Below are positions 6,583 to 13,481 of a stretch of DNA of 13,529 nucleotides, piece after piece. The position numbers and the translations under genes are program-made. Numbering within the stretch: the first letter of the stretch is position 1; every line of letters starts with the position of its first letter. This DNA is from an uncultured Collinsella sp. (lineage in GTDB: Bacteria; Actinomycetota; Coriobacteriia; Coriobacteriales; Coriobacteriaceae). Location of the stretch: assembly GCA_900549555.1 (NCBI GenBank), contig UROO01000048.1, forward strand, positions 1 to 13,529, written 5' to 3'. The notes beneath the pieces are model-generated. The model was not told the origin of the DNA, ran no database searches, and saw nothing but the letters and a program-made list of their open reading frames with translations.

Positions 6583-7299
6583 TTACGCCTCCTTTTTCTG
6601 CTTGTCGCGGGCGGCCTTGGCAGCAAGCGCCGCGCGGACCTTGGCCGCTTTCTCGGGATCCATGGCGGCGAGCTTTGCCTCCATCTCGGCAGCCTTAAGT
6701 GCGGCCTTGGCAGCAGCTTCATCGTGCTGAGCATCGGAGCCGGTAGCTGCAGCGGACTGGGCGACGGCAGCGCCCGCAGCATCGCCGGCGCCTGCGGCGC
6801 CCTCCCCCGCAGCAGCAGCGGCAGCGGCCTTCTCGGCCGCAGCCTTGCGCGCCTTGGCCTCTGCGGCGGCACGGACCTTCATGGCCTTCTCGCGCGCGGC
6901 CTTCACCTCGGGCGTGATAACGCTCATGGGCTCGGCCGTTGAGACCTGGTAGAAAAAGCCCTTAAAGTCGATCTGCATGTCGGTGATGGCAAGCCCAAAC
7001 AGATCGTGTGCCTCGTTCTCAAACGGGAACACCGCCGGATAGTACGAGCTGATGGACGGAATCTCCTGGTACTGGTCGATGCCCTCGACCACCAGGTTCT
7101 CGATCGCATAGCTACCATCCTGAGCGATCTGCTCCTGTGCAGCACGAACGTTGATAAACGTATAGACCAGGCGATACGTGCCGTCGTCGACGTTGCGCTC
7201 GGCGTGCATTTGCACAAAGCGCGCGCCGACGCCCTTGAGCGCCTGGACATGCGACAGGAGCTCGTCGATCCCGACGGTGGTATAGATAGCCTTCTGCAT
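6583..7299 (-). CDS. echD: Ech hydrogenase NuoC-like subunit with long Ala/Lys/Glu-rich tail (EchD)
   Basis: Peripheral-arm subunit of 238 aa. Residues 1 to about 128 match the NuoC/30-kDa family, including YYPAVFPFENEAHDLFGL (86-103). Canonical EchD is only about 120-130 aa. The remaining 110 residues are a low-complexity extension: 131-165 and 190-238 are rich in Ala, Lys, Arg and Glu with helical character, and the central part is Ala-Gly rich. Its function is unknown; a coiled-coil or docking role is possible. The ATG overlaps the echC stop by one base (TAATG) and has AAAGGAGG upstream. It lies between echC and echE as in other ech operons. Confidence 0.88.
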   Translation of the reverse strand: MQKAIYTTVGIDELLSHVQALKGVGARFVQMHAERNVDDGTYRLVYTFINVRAAQEQIAQDGSYAIENLVVEGIDQYQEIPSISSYYPAVFPFENEAHDLFGLAITDMQIDFKGFFYQVSTAEPMSVITPEVKAAREKAMKVRAAAEAKARKAAAEKAAAAAAAGEGAAGAGDAAGAAVAQSAAATGSDAQHDEAAAKAALKAAEMEAKLAAMDPEKAAKVRAALAAKAARDKQKKEA

Positions 7300-7886
7300 T
7301 ACTCAGCCTCCTTTGCAGCGGCGGGCGCGGCGGGCTTCCCGGCAGGCGCGCCACCGGCACCGTCAGCCCCGGCCCCCGCGGCCACAAACCCGTCCTCGCC
7401 CAACTCAACGCCACCGTCCCAGGTAGCGGCGCCGCCCACGGTGAGCGGGTCGCCGCCGGCGCGCATCACGGCCTCCTTCTGGTCCAGGATGCCGCACGCC
7501 TCCACGATGGCATCGATCACGGTCTCGGGGCGAATGGCGCACCCGGGCGCGTACACGTCCACGGGAATCGCGCGGTCCACGCCGCCGATTACGTTGTAGG
7601 CATCGCGGAATACGCCGCCCGAGCACGCGCAGATGCCGCACGCCACCACGCACTTGGGCTCGAGCATCTGGTTGTAGATCTGGCGCACGACGGGCAGGTT
7701 CTGGGCATTGACCGACCCCGTCACCAAAAAGATGTCCGCATGCTTGGGGTTGCCGGTGTTGACCACGCCAAAGCGCTCCGCATCGAACAGTGGCGTGAGC
7801 GAGGCCAGCACCTCGATATCGCATCCGTTGCAGCTCGAGCCGTCGTAATGAATAACCCACGGCGAGCGCGACATTTTATGATCCAT
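7299..7886 (-). CDS. echC: Ech hydrogenase small subunit (EchC/NuoB family) with Ala/Gly-rich tail
   Basis: Small subunit of 195 aa holding the proximal [4Fe-4S] cluster next to the Ni-Fe site. Cluster ligands are recognisable: C19-x2-C22 (SSCNGCD), C86 in GICACSGG, and C116 in PGCAIRPE, the NuoB-type pattern. The core ends near residue 150; the last 40 or so residues are Ala/Gly/Pro-rich and probably disordered, an addition like that on EchD. The ATG at 7884-7886 is preceded by TAGGAGG, whose TAG is the stop codon of the upstream membrane subunit, so translation is tightly coupled. A second in-frame ATG at codon 5 is less well placed relative to that signal. Confidence 0.92.
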   Translation of the reverse strand: MDHKMSRSPWVIHYDGSSCNGCDIEVLASLTPLFDAERFGVVNTGNPKHADIFLVTGSVNAQNLPVVRQIYNQMLEPKCVVACGICACSGGVFRDAYNVIGGVDRAIPVDVYAPGCAIRPETVIDAIVEACGILDQKEAVMRAGGDPLTVGGAATWDGGVELGEDGFVAAGAGADGAGGAPAGKPAAPAAAKEAE

Positions 7887-7898
7887 GGATGCCGCCTC

Positions 7899-10781
7899 CT
7901 AAATAAACACGTCGACGAGGATGGGCATAAGGTTGAGCAGGCCAAACACTAGCGCCACGCCCCAGCCGAGCTTAAAGCAGCTGCGCCAGGTGCTGCGTGC
8001 GAAGGTGTTGTCGATCAGCACCTCGACAAAATATGTCGCAGCCATCACGGCCAGGGCCACGACCCAGCTCACCGGGTTGTCCCAGACAAAGAACATGCCC
8101 ACCCACATCAAAAACAGCACGGTCTCGCACCAGTGCATAAGGGTCATCTTGGCCAGCGTGCCGCCGCTCATCTCGGTGGCGACGCCCTGGACGATCTCCT
8201 GGTGCGCGTGATGCGAGTACGAAAGGTCAAACGGCGACTTGCGCAGCTTGATGGTAAGCACCGCGAGCAGTGCGAGGAAAATGGGCGCGCTGTACACGAT
8301 GATGGGGGCCGACTGCCCCGTCACGGCAATGGAATCGAAGCTATCGGTGGCAAGGTACAGGCCCACGCTCATCAGCAGAACGGCGGGCTCGTAACTCATG
8401 ACCTGCAGCAGCTCGCGGTCGGCGCCAACCTGGGCAAACGGACTTTGCGTCGAGGCGGACGCCAACACCACAAAGATCGCGGCGAGCGTCACCATAAAAG
8501 CGCACAGCAGCGTGTTGGAACCCGACACAAAGATGCCGCCGCCCACCACGGTAAAGATGAGCGCACACGCCATGTAGGTATCGTCCATGGTGTTTACGCT
8601 GGCAGGGGCCTTGCGCAGCAGCTTGGCAACGTCGTAGAAGGGCTGCAGCAAGCGCGGGCCCACGCGGCCCTGCATGCGAGCCGAAAGCTTACGGTCAAGA
8701 CCGTCGATCAGGCCGCCCACAAGCGGCGCCAGCAGGGCAAACGCCACGGTACCAATAAAGATGCCCACGACACCCGAGCCTTCGAAATACTTGCCGCGCA
8801 GCACCGAGGGCGCGCTCATGGCAAGTCTCTCGGGTCCAATCCACGCGCAACACAGCAGCGCAAACAAGATAATGCTGCAGCACACGACGCTACCCGCGGG
8901 GCCAATACGCTTCTCGCCAAGGGCGTCCTCCGAGTACCAATTGCGCTTTTCAGCCTTCACCTCGTGTCCCATCGAGCCGCGGAAATGGCGATATTTGTCG
9001 GTTCCCACGCCCGAAAGGTACACGTTGACGTGCGGTTTGTTGCTCACGCGGAACGACGTCAGCAGCACCACGGCGATAAACGCCACGATAACCACCATCA
9101 GATACATGGCATCCTTGCCGATAACGTACGGCACGCGGCCAAACACCATGGCCAAGTAAGGCGACACCAGACCGCTCGAGATAACCGGGAACGCCACACA
9201 GCACAGAATCAGCAGCGCGGCGATGGTGTTGAGGGCCATCCATTCGGTCTTATGGACATTGACCTCAACGTTTTGAGCCGTGGGGTCGACGCCCGAAAGC
9301 TTGGCAAGCCACTTGCCCCAGAAGTAAAACGTCGCGGCCGAGCCAAAGGCAAGCACCATGATCATGAGCACGTTGCCGGTCTGGGCAAACGCCACCAGGG
9401 CGCCCCACTTGGACACGAGCATGCCAAACGGCGCCACAAACATGCCCATGATGCCCAGCATCATCAGGCGCGTCAGGTGCGGCATGCGGCTGAACATACC
9501 GTCCATGTCCTCGATATTGCGGCTGCCGATATGATGCTCGGCCGTGCCCACGCACAGGAACAGCAGCGACTTGGCCACCGTGTGGAACAGGATCAGGAAG
9601 ATGGCCGCCCATACGGCCTCGGGCGCGCCGACACCCAGGCAGGCACTGATGAGTCCCAAGTTGGAAATGGTGGAGTACGCGAGCACGCGCTTGGCGTTGC
9701 TCTGCGAGATGGCCATGAGGGCAGCGAGCAAAAACGTGATGGCGCCCACGCTCGTGACCATAAAGCCAGTCACGGGATAGATGGCATAGAGCGGGCTCAG
9801 CTTGACCATCAGGAACACGCCGGCTTTGACCATGGTGGACGAGTGCAGCAGGGCGCTCGTGGGCGTGGGGGCAACCATGGCACCCAGCAGCCAAGTGTGG
9901 AACGGCATCTGCGCGGCCTTGGTGAGTGCGGCGAGCGACAGCAGAATGACCGGCATCACCAGCAGCGCGGATTGCGCGGTTCCGGCGCCGGAAAGCTCGA
10001 TCACACCCGAGATGGTCAGCGGCATACCGTTAACGTGCAGGTACATGAGGCCGGCCAAAAACGCGATACCGCCCAGCATGTTGAGGATGATCTGGGTGAA
10101 GGCGTTCTTGATGGCCTCGGGCGTGCGCGTATAGCCAATCATAAGGAACGAGCACACGGTAGTGATTTCCCAGCCACAGAACAGCCACTCAAGGTTGTCG
10201 CTCGTCACGATGACGAACATAGCCGAGAGGAACAGGAACATAAGCGCCAGGAACTGAGGGCGTCGGTCGGGCGCGGTCTGCCCGCGCAGCGCGGCCTCGT
10301 GCTCGTCGTGGGCCTGGAAGTCTTTCATGTAGCCCAGGGCATACACGCAGATCAGGCTGCCGACGATACCGACGGCGAGGACCATGATCACGCTCATGTA
10401 GTCCAGGTAGAGCGGCGTTGCGGTGACGGCTTCGGCCGCGGGCAGTGTCATGGCTGCAAAGGCGAGCGAGCCCACCAGCTGGACTATGCCGAGCACCGTG
10501 GTGAGCACGTTCCTATATTTGTACGCGTTGTACAGGATGACGGCGCACAGAATGACATCGATGGCGGAGCTGATGATCGAGAGCACATGCGAGGTGCCGG
10601 AGGCGACCTCAAAGCTCTGCGGGCCCGCGCCAAAAAACATGACGGCGACTACAACTGTCACCGCCATAATGATGCCGGAACCTATGAGCCCCACCGCATC
10701 GCGGGCGCGGTCACCGCGCGCGAGCAGCATGCCCAGCGCCGGTACCAGCGGAAACAGGGTAAGGAAATACAGTAGCGTCAT
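7899..10781 (-). CDS. echAB: Fused Ech membrane subunit EchA-EchB (NuoL-like antiporter + NuoH-like)
   Basis: A single 960-aa membrane protein covering two normally separate ech subunits. Residues 1 to about 585 are the NuoL/EchA-type antiporter, with proton-path residues in place: E205 (GWEITT), K288 (LTKAAQMPFHTWL), H313 (LLHSSTMVKAG), K319 and K404 (FHTVAKSLL). Residues about 585-665 are a polar linker plus one extra hydrophobic helix (630-648). Residues about 666-960 are NuoH/EchB-like, with R706/GP in QGRVGPRLLQPFYDVAKLL, E798 (SYEPAV) and the KSPFD to EMSGG segment (848-874). The frame is uninterrupted. The ATG at 10779-10781 has GGGGGAG upstream. It should anchor the hydrogenase in the membrane and couple H2/ferredoxin chemistry to ion pumping. 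It is the first gene of the operon. Confidence 0.92.
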   Translation of the reverse strand: MTLLYFLTLFPLVPALGMLLARGDRARDAVGLIGSGIIMAVTVVVAVMFFGAGPQSFEVASGTSHVLSIISSAIDVILCAVILYNAYKYRNVLTTVLGIVQLVGSLAFAAMTLPAAEAVTATPLYLDYMSVIMVLAVGIVGSLICVYALGYMKDFQAHDEHEAALRGQTAPDRRPQFLALMFLFLSAMFVIVTSDNLEWLFCGWEITTVCSFLMIGYTRTPEAIKNAFTQIILNMLGGIAFLAGLMYLHVNGMPLTISGVIELSGAGTAQSALLVMPVILLSLAALTKAAQMPFHTWLLGAMVAPTPTSALLHSSTMVKAGVFLMVKLSPLYAIYPVTGFMVTSVGAITFLLAALMAISQSNAKRVLAYSTISNLGLISACLGVGAPEAVWAAIFLILFHTVAKSLLFLCVGTAEHHIGSRNIEDMDGMFSRMPHLTRLMMLGIMGMFVAPFGMLVSKWGALVAFAQTGNVLMIMVLAFGSAATFYFWGKWLAKLSGVDPTAQNVEVNVHKTEWMALNTIAALLILCCVAFPVISSGLVSPYLAMVFGRVPYVIGKDAMYLMVVIVAFIAVVLLTSFRVSNKPHVNVYLSGVGTDKYRHFRGSMGHEVKAEKRNWYSEDALGEKRIGPAGSVVCCSIILFALLCCAWIGPERLAMSAPSVLRGKYFEGSGVVGIFIGTVAFALLAPLVGGLIDGLDRKLSARMQGRVGPRLLQPFYDVAKLLRKAPASVNTMDDTYMACALIFTVVGGGIFVSGSNTLLCAFMVTLAAIFVVLASASTQSPFAQVGADRELLQVMSYEPAVLLMSVGLYLATDSFDSIAVTGQSAPIIVYSAPIFLALLAVLTIKLRKSPFDLSYSHHAHQEIVQGVATEMSGGTLAKMTLMHWCETVLFLMWVGMFFVWDNPVSWVVALAVMAATYFVEVLIDNTFARSTWRSCFKLGWGVALVFGLLNLMPILVDVFI

Positions 10782-10925
10782 ACCATCACTCCCCCATGCA
10801 AAAACGCTGCAATTGTTTAACGTTATAGCTCAATTGAGGAGTAGCGGCGGCGGGTTTTCGGTCAACTGGGGAGTTTTAGGCGTACGGGGTAAGGGTACGT
10901 CCGCTTTGGAGCAGTGGCGCGGCAA
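10782..10925 (-). promoter_or_regulatory. Presumed control region of the ech operon
   Basis: This 144-bp gap lies between the terminator of the preceding gene and echAB, all on the minus strand, so the operon promoter should be here. It contains clustered small palindromes: CAATTG at 10810-10815, TAACGTTA at 10818-10825 and CTCAATTGAG at 10829-10838. An imperfect CGTAC/GTACG pair lies at 10881-10899. A TTGACC hexamer is readable on the minus strand near 10860-10865, without a convincing -10 at standard spacing. An operator is plausible; the regulator cannot be named. Confidence 0.4.
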
Positions 10926-10949
10926 GAAAAATGCGCCCCTGTGGGCGCA
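10926..10949 (-). terminator. Rho-independent terminator of the HTH gene
   Basis: On the minus strand TGCGCCC (10949-10943), loop ACAG, GGGCGCA (10938-10932), then TTTTTC. It starts 13 bases beyond the stop of the 134-aa gene and separates it from the ech operon. Confidence 0.85.
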
Positions 10950-10961
10950 CCATCCCGTTCG

Positions 10962-11366
10962 CTATTCCGCCTTTTTAACGCGCGGCTTGCGACCGCGCGG
11001 CTTATCGACCAGTGCGGACTCACCGCTCTCGCGGTACTGGCGGCACCAAGCCTTGACCGAAGACTCGCTAGGAATCTTGTGCTTGATCATAGCCTCGCGA
11101 ACCGTCAGGCCGTTTTCCAAACGGTCCTTAACCACGGCGAGCTTTACGTCGTACGAATAGGTGTGATGACGAGCGCCCGCATTGAGCACGGCGTCGGCAC
11201 CGCCCACGGCATATGCGCGGGCCCACTGACGAGCCGTGGCCTGGGGAATGCCAAGCTTTGCGGCGAGGGCGCGGTGACCGACCCCCTCTTGGAGGATCTC
11301 GACGGCGCGCTGCCTAACCTCGGGCGCATGCGTGCGAGTCCTAGTTGCTTCCGACATACCTGCCAC
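10962..11366 (-). CDS. Solitary double helix-turn-helix protein, IS150/IS3 OrfA-like
   Basis: A small basic protein of 134 aa with two helix-turn-helix units in tandem: about 15-55 (VRQRAVEILQEGVGHRALAA, then KLGIPQATARQWARAYAVGG) and about 68-115 (DVKLAVVKDRLENGLTVREA, then SSVKAWCRQYRESGESALVD). The basic tail is PRGRKPRVKK. This architecture is that of the OrfA DNA-binding partner of IS3/IS150-type transposases, but no integrase-like OrfB, frameshift signal or terminal inverted repeats flank it, and it has its own promoter region and terminator. It may be a relic or a domesticated regulator. The start is ambiguous: GTG at 11366, or ATG at 11355-11357, which gives MSEATRTR. DNA binding is likely; the target is unknown. 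Confidence 0.75.
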   Translation of the reverse strand: MAGMSEATRTRTHAPEVRQRAVEILQEGVGHRALAAKLGIPQATARQWARAYAVGGADAVLNAGARHHTYSYDVKLAVVKDRLENGLTVREAMIKHKIPSESSVKAWCRQYRESGESALVDKPRGRKPRVKKAE

Positions 11367-11405
11367 TTCTTAGCCTTAACCGTTAATCTGCTTTCTTACG
11401 TGCTT

Positions 11406-11461
11406 GTTAGATAGTAGCATTTTGCTGTTCCCGCGTAACAGTTAATTGAAAATCGTAACAG
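11406..11461 (-). promoter_or_regulatory. Putative promoter and direct-repeat operator of the HTH gene
   Basis: On the minus strand an extended -10 (TGCTACTAT, 11419-11411) lies about 45 bp before the coding start. Upstream, CTGTTACG occurs twice in the same direction (11461-11454 and 11441-11434), start to start 20 bp, about two helical turns. A related AACAGTT lies at 11491-11497. The arrangement looks like a regulator binding site next to a promoter, possibly autoregulatory. Confidence 0.35.
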
Positions 11462-11634
11462 CGGCATCTGGGTATTTGCCATTCATTTGCAACAGTTCTT
11501 TAGGCTTTATTTACGCAGCTAGTTGGCTCGCGGCTCATTGACGGTGTTTTACCAACCAGATGGGTATCTTTTTGTTTGGCTGGTATGGTTTATGCAATTA
11601 TTAACCCCTCGTCAGTCCGCACCTAACATGTCAG
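11462..11634. other. Gene-free stretch
   Basis: Lower-GC, non-coding DNA between the HTH gene and the palindrome. A partial AACAGTT repeat occurs at 11491-11497. I see no RNA gene, no convincing promoter and no homologous coding remnant. The reading frame crossing it on the plus strand has no Shine-Dalgarno and runs through the palindrome. Confidence 0.5.
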
Positions 11635-11691
11635 CTTTCCACTTAGCTTTCCACCTTAGGTGGAAAGCTAAGTGGAAAGTTGGAAAGTTGG
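11635..11691. repeat. Perfect 22-bp-arm palindrome built from TGGAAAG heptamers
   Basis: Left arm 11635-11656 and right arm 11658-11679 are exact reverse complements around a single T at 11657. Each arm holds two copies of the heptamer CTTTCCA/TGGAAAG spaced 12 bp, and a further TGGAAAG at 11681-11687 plus TGG extends the right side. In total there are five heptamers, two inverted and three direct. The arms are too close for a normal RNA loop, so a dimeric-protein binding site or a cruciform is more natural than a terminator. No T-run follows on either strand. Confidence 0.85.
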
Positions 11692-11726
11692 TGGGTAGCT
11701 GGGGCAGCAGCAGGCCAGGCGAACAA

Positions 11727-11759
11727 GAAAAAAGGGCGGCAACCGGGTAATTGCCGCCC
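11727..11759 (-). terminator. Rho-independent terminator of the large secreted-protein gene
   Basis: On the minus strand GGGCGGCAA (11759-11751), an 8-nt loop, TTGCCGCCC (11742-11734), followed by TTTTTTC. It begins 11 bases after the stop codon and is a textbook intrinsic terminator. Confidence 0.93.
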
Positions 11760-11770
11760 CTTTCACGGGA

Positions 11771-13480
11771 TTAGTTGGTCTCGGTCTCGTGGGGAATGCC
11801 CTTGGTGTTGATGCGCGCCAGCGTGTACGTCACGTAGTCAGAGTTCGCATAGCCGGCGAGGTTGCTGGCGTTAACCGGCGTGTCGTTGACACCGACGCCG
11901 GACATATGAGCCGTAAGCACCAAGCGGTAGTTGGCATAAGTTTGGTCCTTGCCCTCAACATCTGTGTTCACCTTAACGCGGAAGGCATGCTTAAAGGCAA
12001 GGCTGTTGCCGTCGCGCGTGGCGAACGCGCCGCCAGTCCCCTTGCTATCAGTAAATACGTAGTTCTTGCCATCGGCGCTCAAAGAGCCGTTAGCCAACTT
12101 ATCGCTACCGAGCACCGTAATGTAGCTTGAGATGTTGTTGACCGCATCATAACTGCCATCATCTTGGCGGCGCTTCTGCAAGCTCAGCGTGTACGTCACC
12201 GTGCTGGCATTGGAGATCATGGCCTCGGCACCCGCGAGCTTGGACAAATCATACGTTCCCACCAGAGCGATTTCGCCGTCGGCGGACTTGAGGTCATCGA
12301 TGTTGATGCCCAGCTGCGACTTCTTTGAAGCCTCGAGCGCAATAGTCGAGGAACCCACGTCCATGCGGTAGTATCCAGCTCTGCCGTCGATGTATGCCGA
12401 GTTGCTACTGGTGCTGAGCGTTTCATCATTCGTAGAGAGGTACGCACGGTAGTTGGGCTTTGTGTACTTATCTGTGCCGCCATTCTGCGAAGCGATAATA
12501 CCAGCCTGGCACGCAGGCTCCGTCATGGCGAGATTCGCCTTCATGGTAATGGTGAACTTGTTGTCATGGCTCTTGGCAATCTCACGAATGCCAGAAAGGT
12601 CGATGGCCTTGCCACTGGTATCGGCAAGTACAAGCGACATGTCGCCGCCCGTTGCAGACCAGTCTTTGGCAGCAATCGCCGGCGTTTCCGTCATGCCGGC
12701 ATCAGTCCACTTAGAACCAGCCCACGTGTAGTAGTTGTTCCCCACCTTCACATAGAACGAATACGTGCCCTGGGTTCCGGTCGGGTAGCCATACGCGCCC
12801 GCGGCACTGCCGTTCTTCCCGTAGTTCACGAGCGAAGAATCCAGCTGGTAGTACAGCGCGTCGGAGCTCGTGTATTGCTGGTTCGAGTCGAACTTCACGG
12901 TGTCGCTTACCTTCATGGTAAGCGGATAGGTGACATCGTGAAGCACCATCTGTTTGACGCCGCCCTCGTTGTTATCGATGAGGTCGTGCGTGTAGTTGGA
13001 TGTCACGCTGTAGGTCGAGGCCGTATTCTGGTGCCCATCCTCGGCAGCCTTGTCGTCGGCTGCTTTCTTGCCGCGCAGCAGGTAGTTGATGTGCTCGTTG
13101 AGGCTCGTGTCCACCGTAGTTGCGGTGTAGCCGTTGACGCCCGCAGAGCCCGCCGGCGTGCGCACCACCAAGTAGAAGTTCTCACTCTTGGGCTCTTCCT
13201 TGGCAACGGAGAGGACGTAGAACGTGCCCATCGTGTCGGAAGATGTACGCGCGCGGTAGTACGCACCGCCAACCTTGGCGCCGGCCGCCTTCTCGAGCTC
13301 GACCTGGCTCTTGCCTTCGACCTCGGCATCGGTGAGTTTGACCCAGGCACCGTCCTTGTCCTCCTTGTGCGTCACGCCCACGATTTCGCTCAGCCACGGC
13401 TCGACGTAGGCATTGTTGCCGGCATCCACAAACTCGGTGAGTTTGACCGACGCCGCTCCGCCCGCGCCCACCGTGCAGTG
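11771..13480 (-). CDS. Large putative secreted/surface protein, C-terminal 569 residues (5' truncated)
   Basis: Only the C-terminal part is present; the gene runs off the contig at 13481. A reading frame from 13498 would begin MCIRDS, but those residues come from adapter sequence. The protein is rich in Ser, Thr, Asn, Asp, Gly and Tyr and poor in Cys (one, in EPACQAG), as expected for an extracellular beta-rich protein. Alternating segments such as TFYVLSVAKEEPKSENFYLV and VTYTLSLQKRR suggest Ig-like or similar domains. The end, SDYVTYTLARINTKGIPHET then ETN, has no LPxTG sorting signal, hydrophobic helix or basic tail, so anchoring, if any, must lie elsewhere. I do not recognise the family. 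An adhesin-like surface role is a guess from composition. A strong terminator follows. Confidence 0.75.
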   Translation of the reverse strand, partial: HCTVGAGGAASVKLTEFVDAGNNAYVEPWLSEIVGVTHKEDKDGAWVKLTDAEVEGKSQVELEKAAGAKVGGAYYRARTSSDTMGTFYVLSVAKEEPKSENFYLVVRTPAGSAGVNGYTATTVDTSLNEHINYLLRGKKAADDKAAEDGHQNTASTYSVTSNYTHDLIDNNEGGVKQMVLHDVTYPLTMKVSDTVKFDSNQQYTSSDALYYQLDSSLVNYGKNGSAAGAYGYPTGTQGTYSFYVKVGNNYYTWAGSKWTDAGMTETPAIAAKDWSATGGDMSLVLADTSGKAIDLSGIREIAKSHDNKFTITMKANLAMTEPACQAGIIASQNGGTDKYTKPNYRAYLSTNDETLSTSSNSAYIDGRAGYYRMDVGSSTIALEASKKSQLGINIDDLKSADGEIALVGTYDLSKLAGAEAMISNASTVTYTLSLQKRRQDDGSYDAVNNISSYITVLGSDKLANGSLSADGKNYVFTDSKGTGGAFATRDGNSLAFKHAFRVKVNTDVEGKDQTYANYRLVLTAHMSGVGVNDTPVNASNLAGYANSDYVTYTLARINTKGIPHETETN

Positions 13481-13481
13481 G

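Noticed and set aside
8133..10775. Long plus-strand frame (880 codons) opposite echAB
   Set aside because: Its composition is dominated by His, Arg, Gln, Gly and Asp in a way typical of the reverse strand of a GC-rich membrane-protein gene. It has no domains, and the opposite strand encodes a clear EchAB.
5140..10781. Formate hydrogenlyase (hyc/hyf) or NADH dehydrogenase (nuo) operon
   Set aside because: NuoC- and NuoD-like parts are separate and gene order is exactly echA-B-C-D-E-F. Nickel-binding cysteines in EchE exclude Complex I, and no formate dehydrogenase or NADH-binding subunits are present.
10800..11520. Complete insertion sequence around the OrfA-like gene
   Set aside because: No OrfB or integrase frame, no terminal inverted repeats and no target duplication are visible.
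11523..11750. 75-codon plus-strand frame across the palindrome
   Set aside because: No ribosome site, and its repetitive Lys-Trp-rich peptide is simply the translation of the palindromic heptamers and the terminator.
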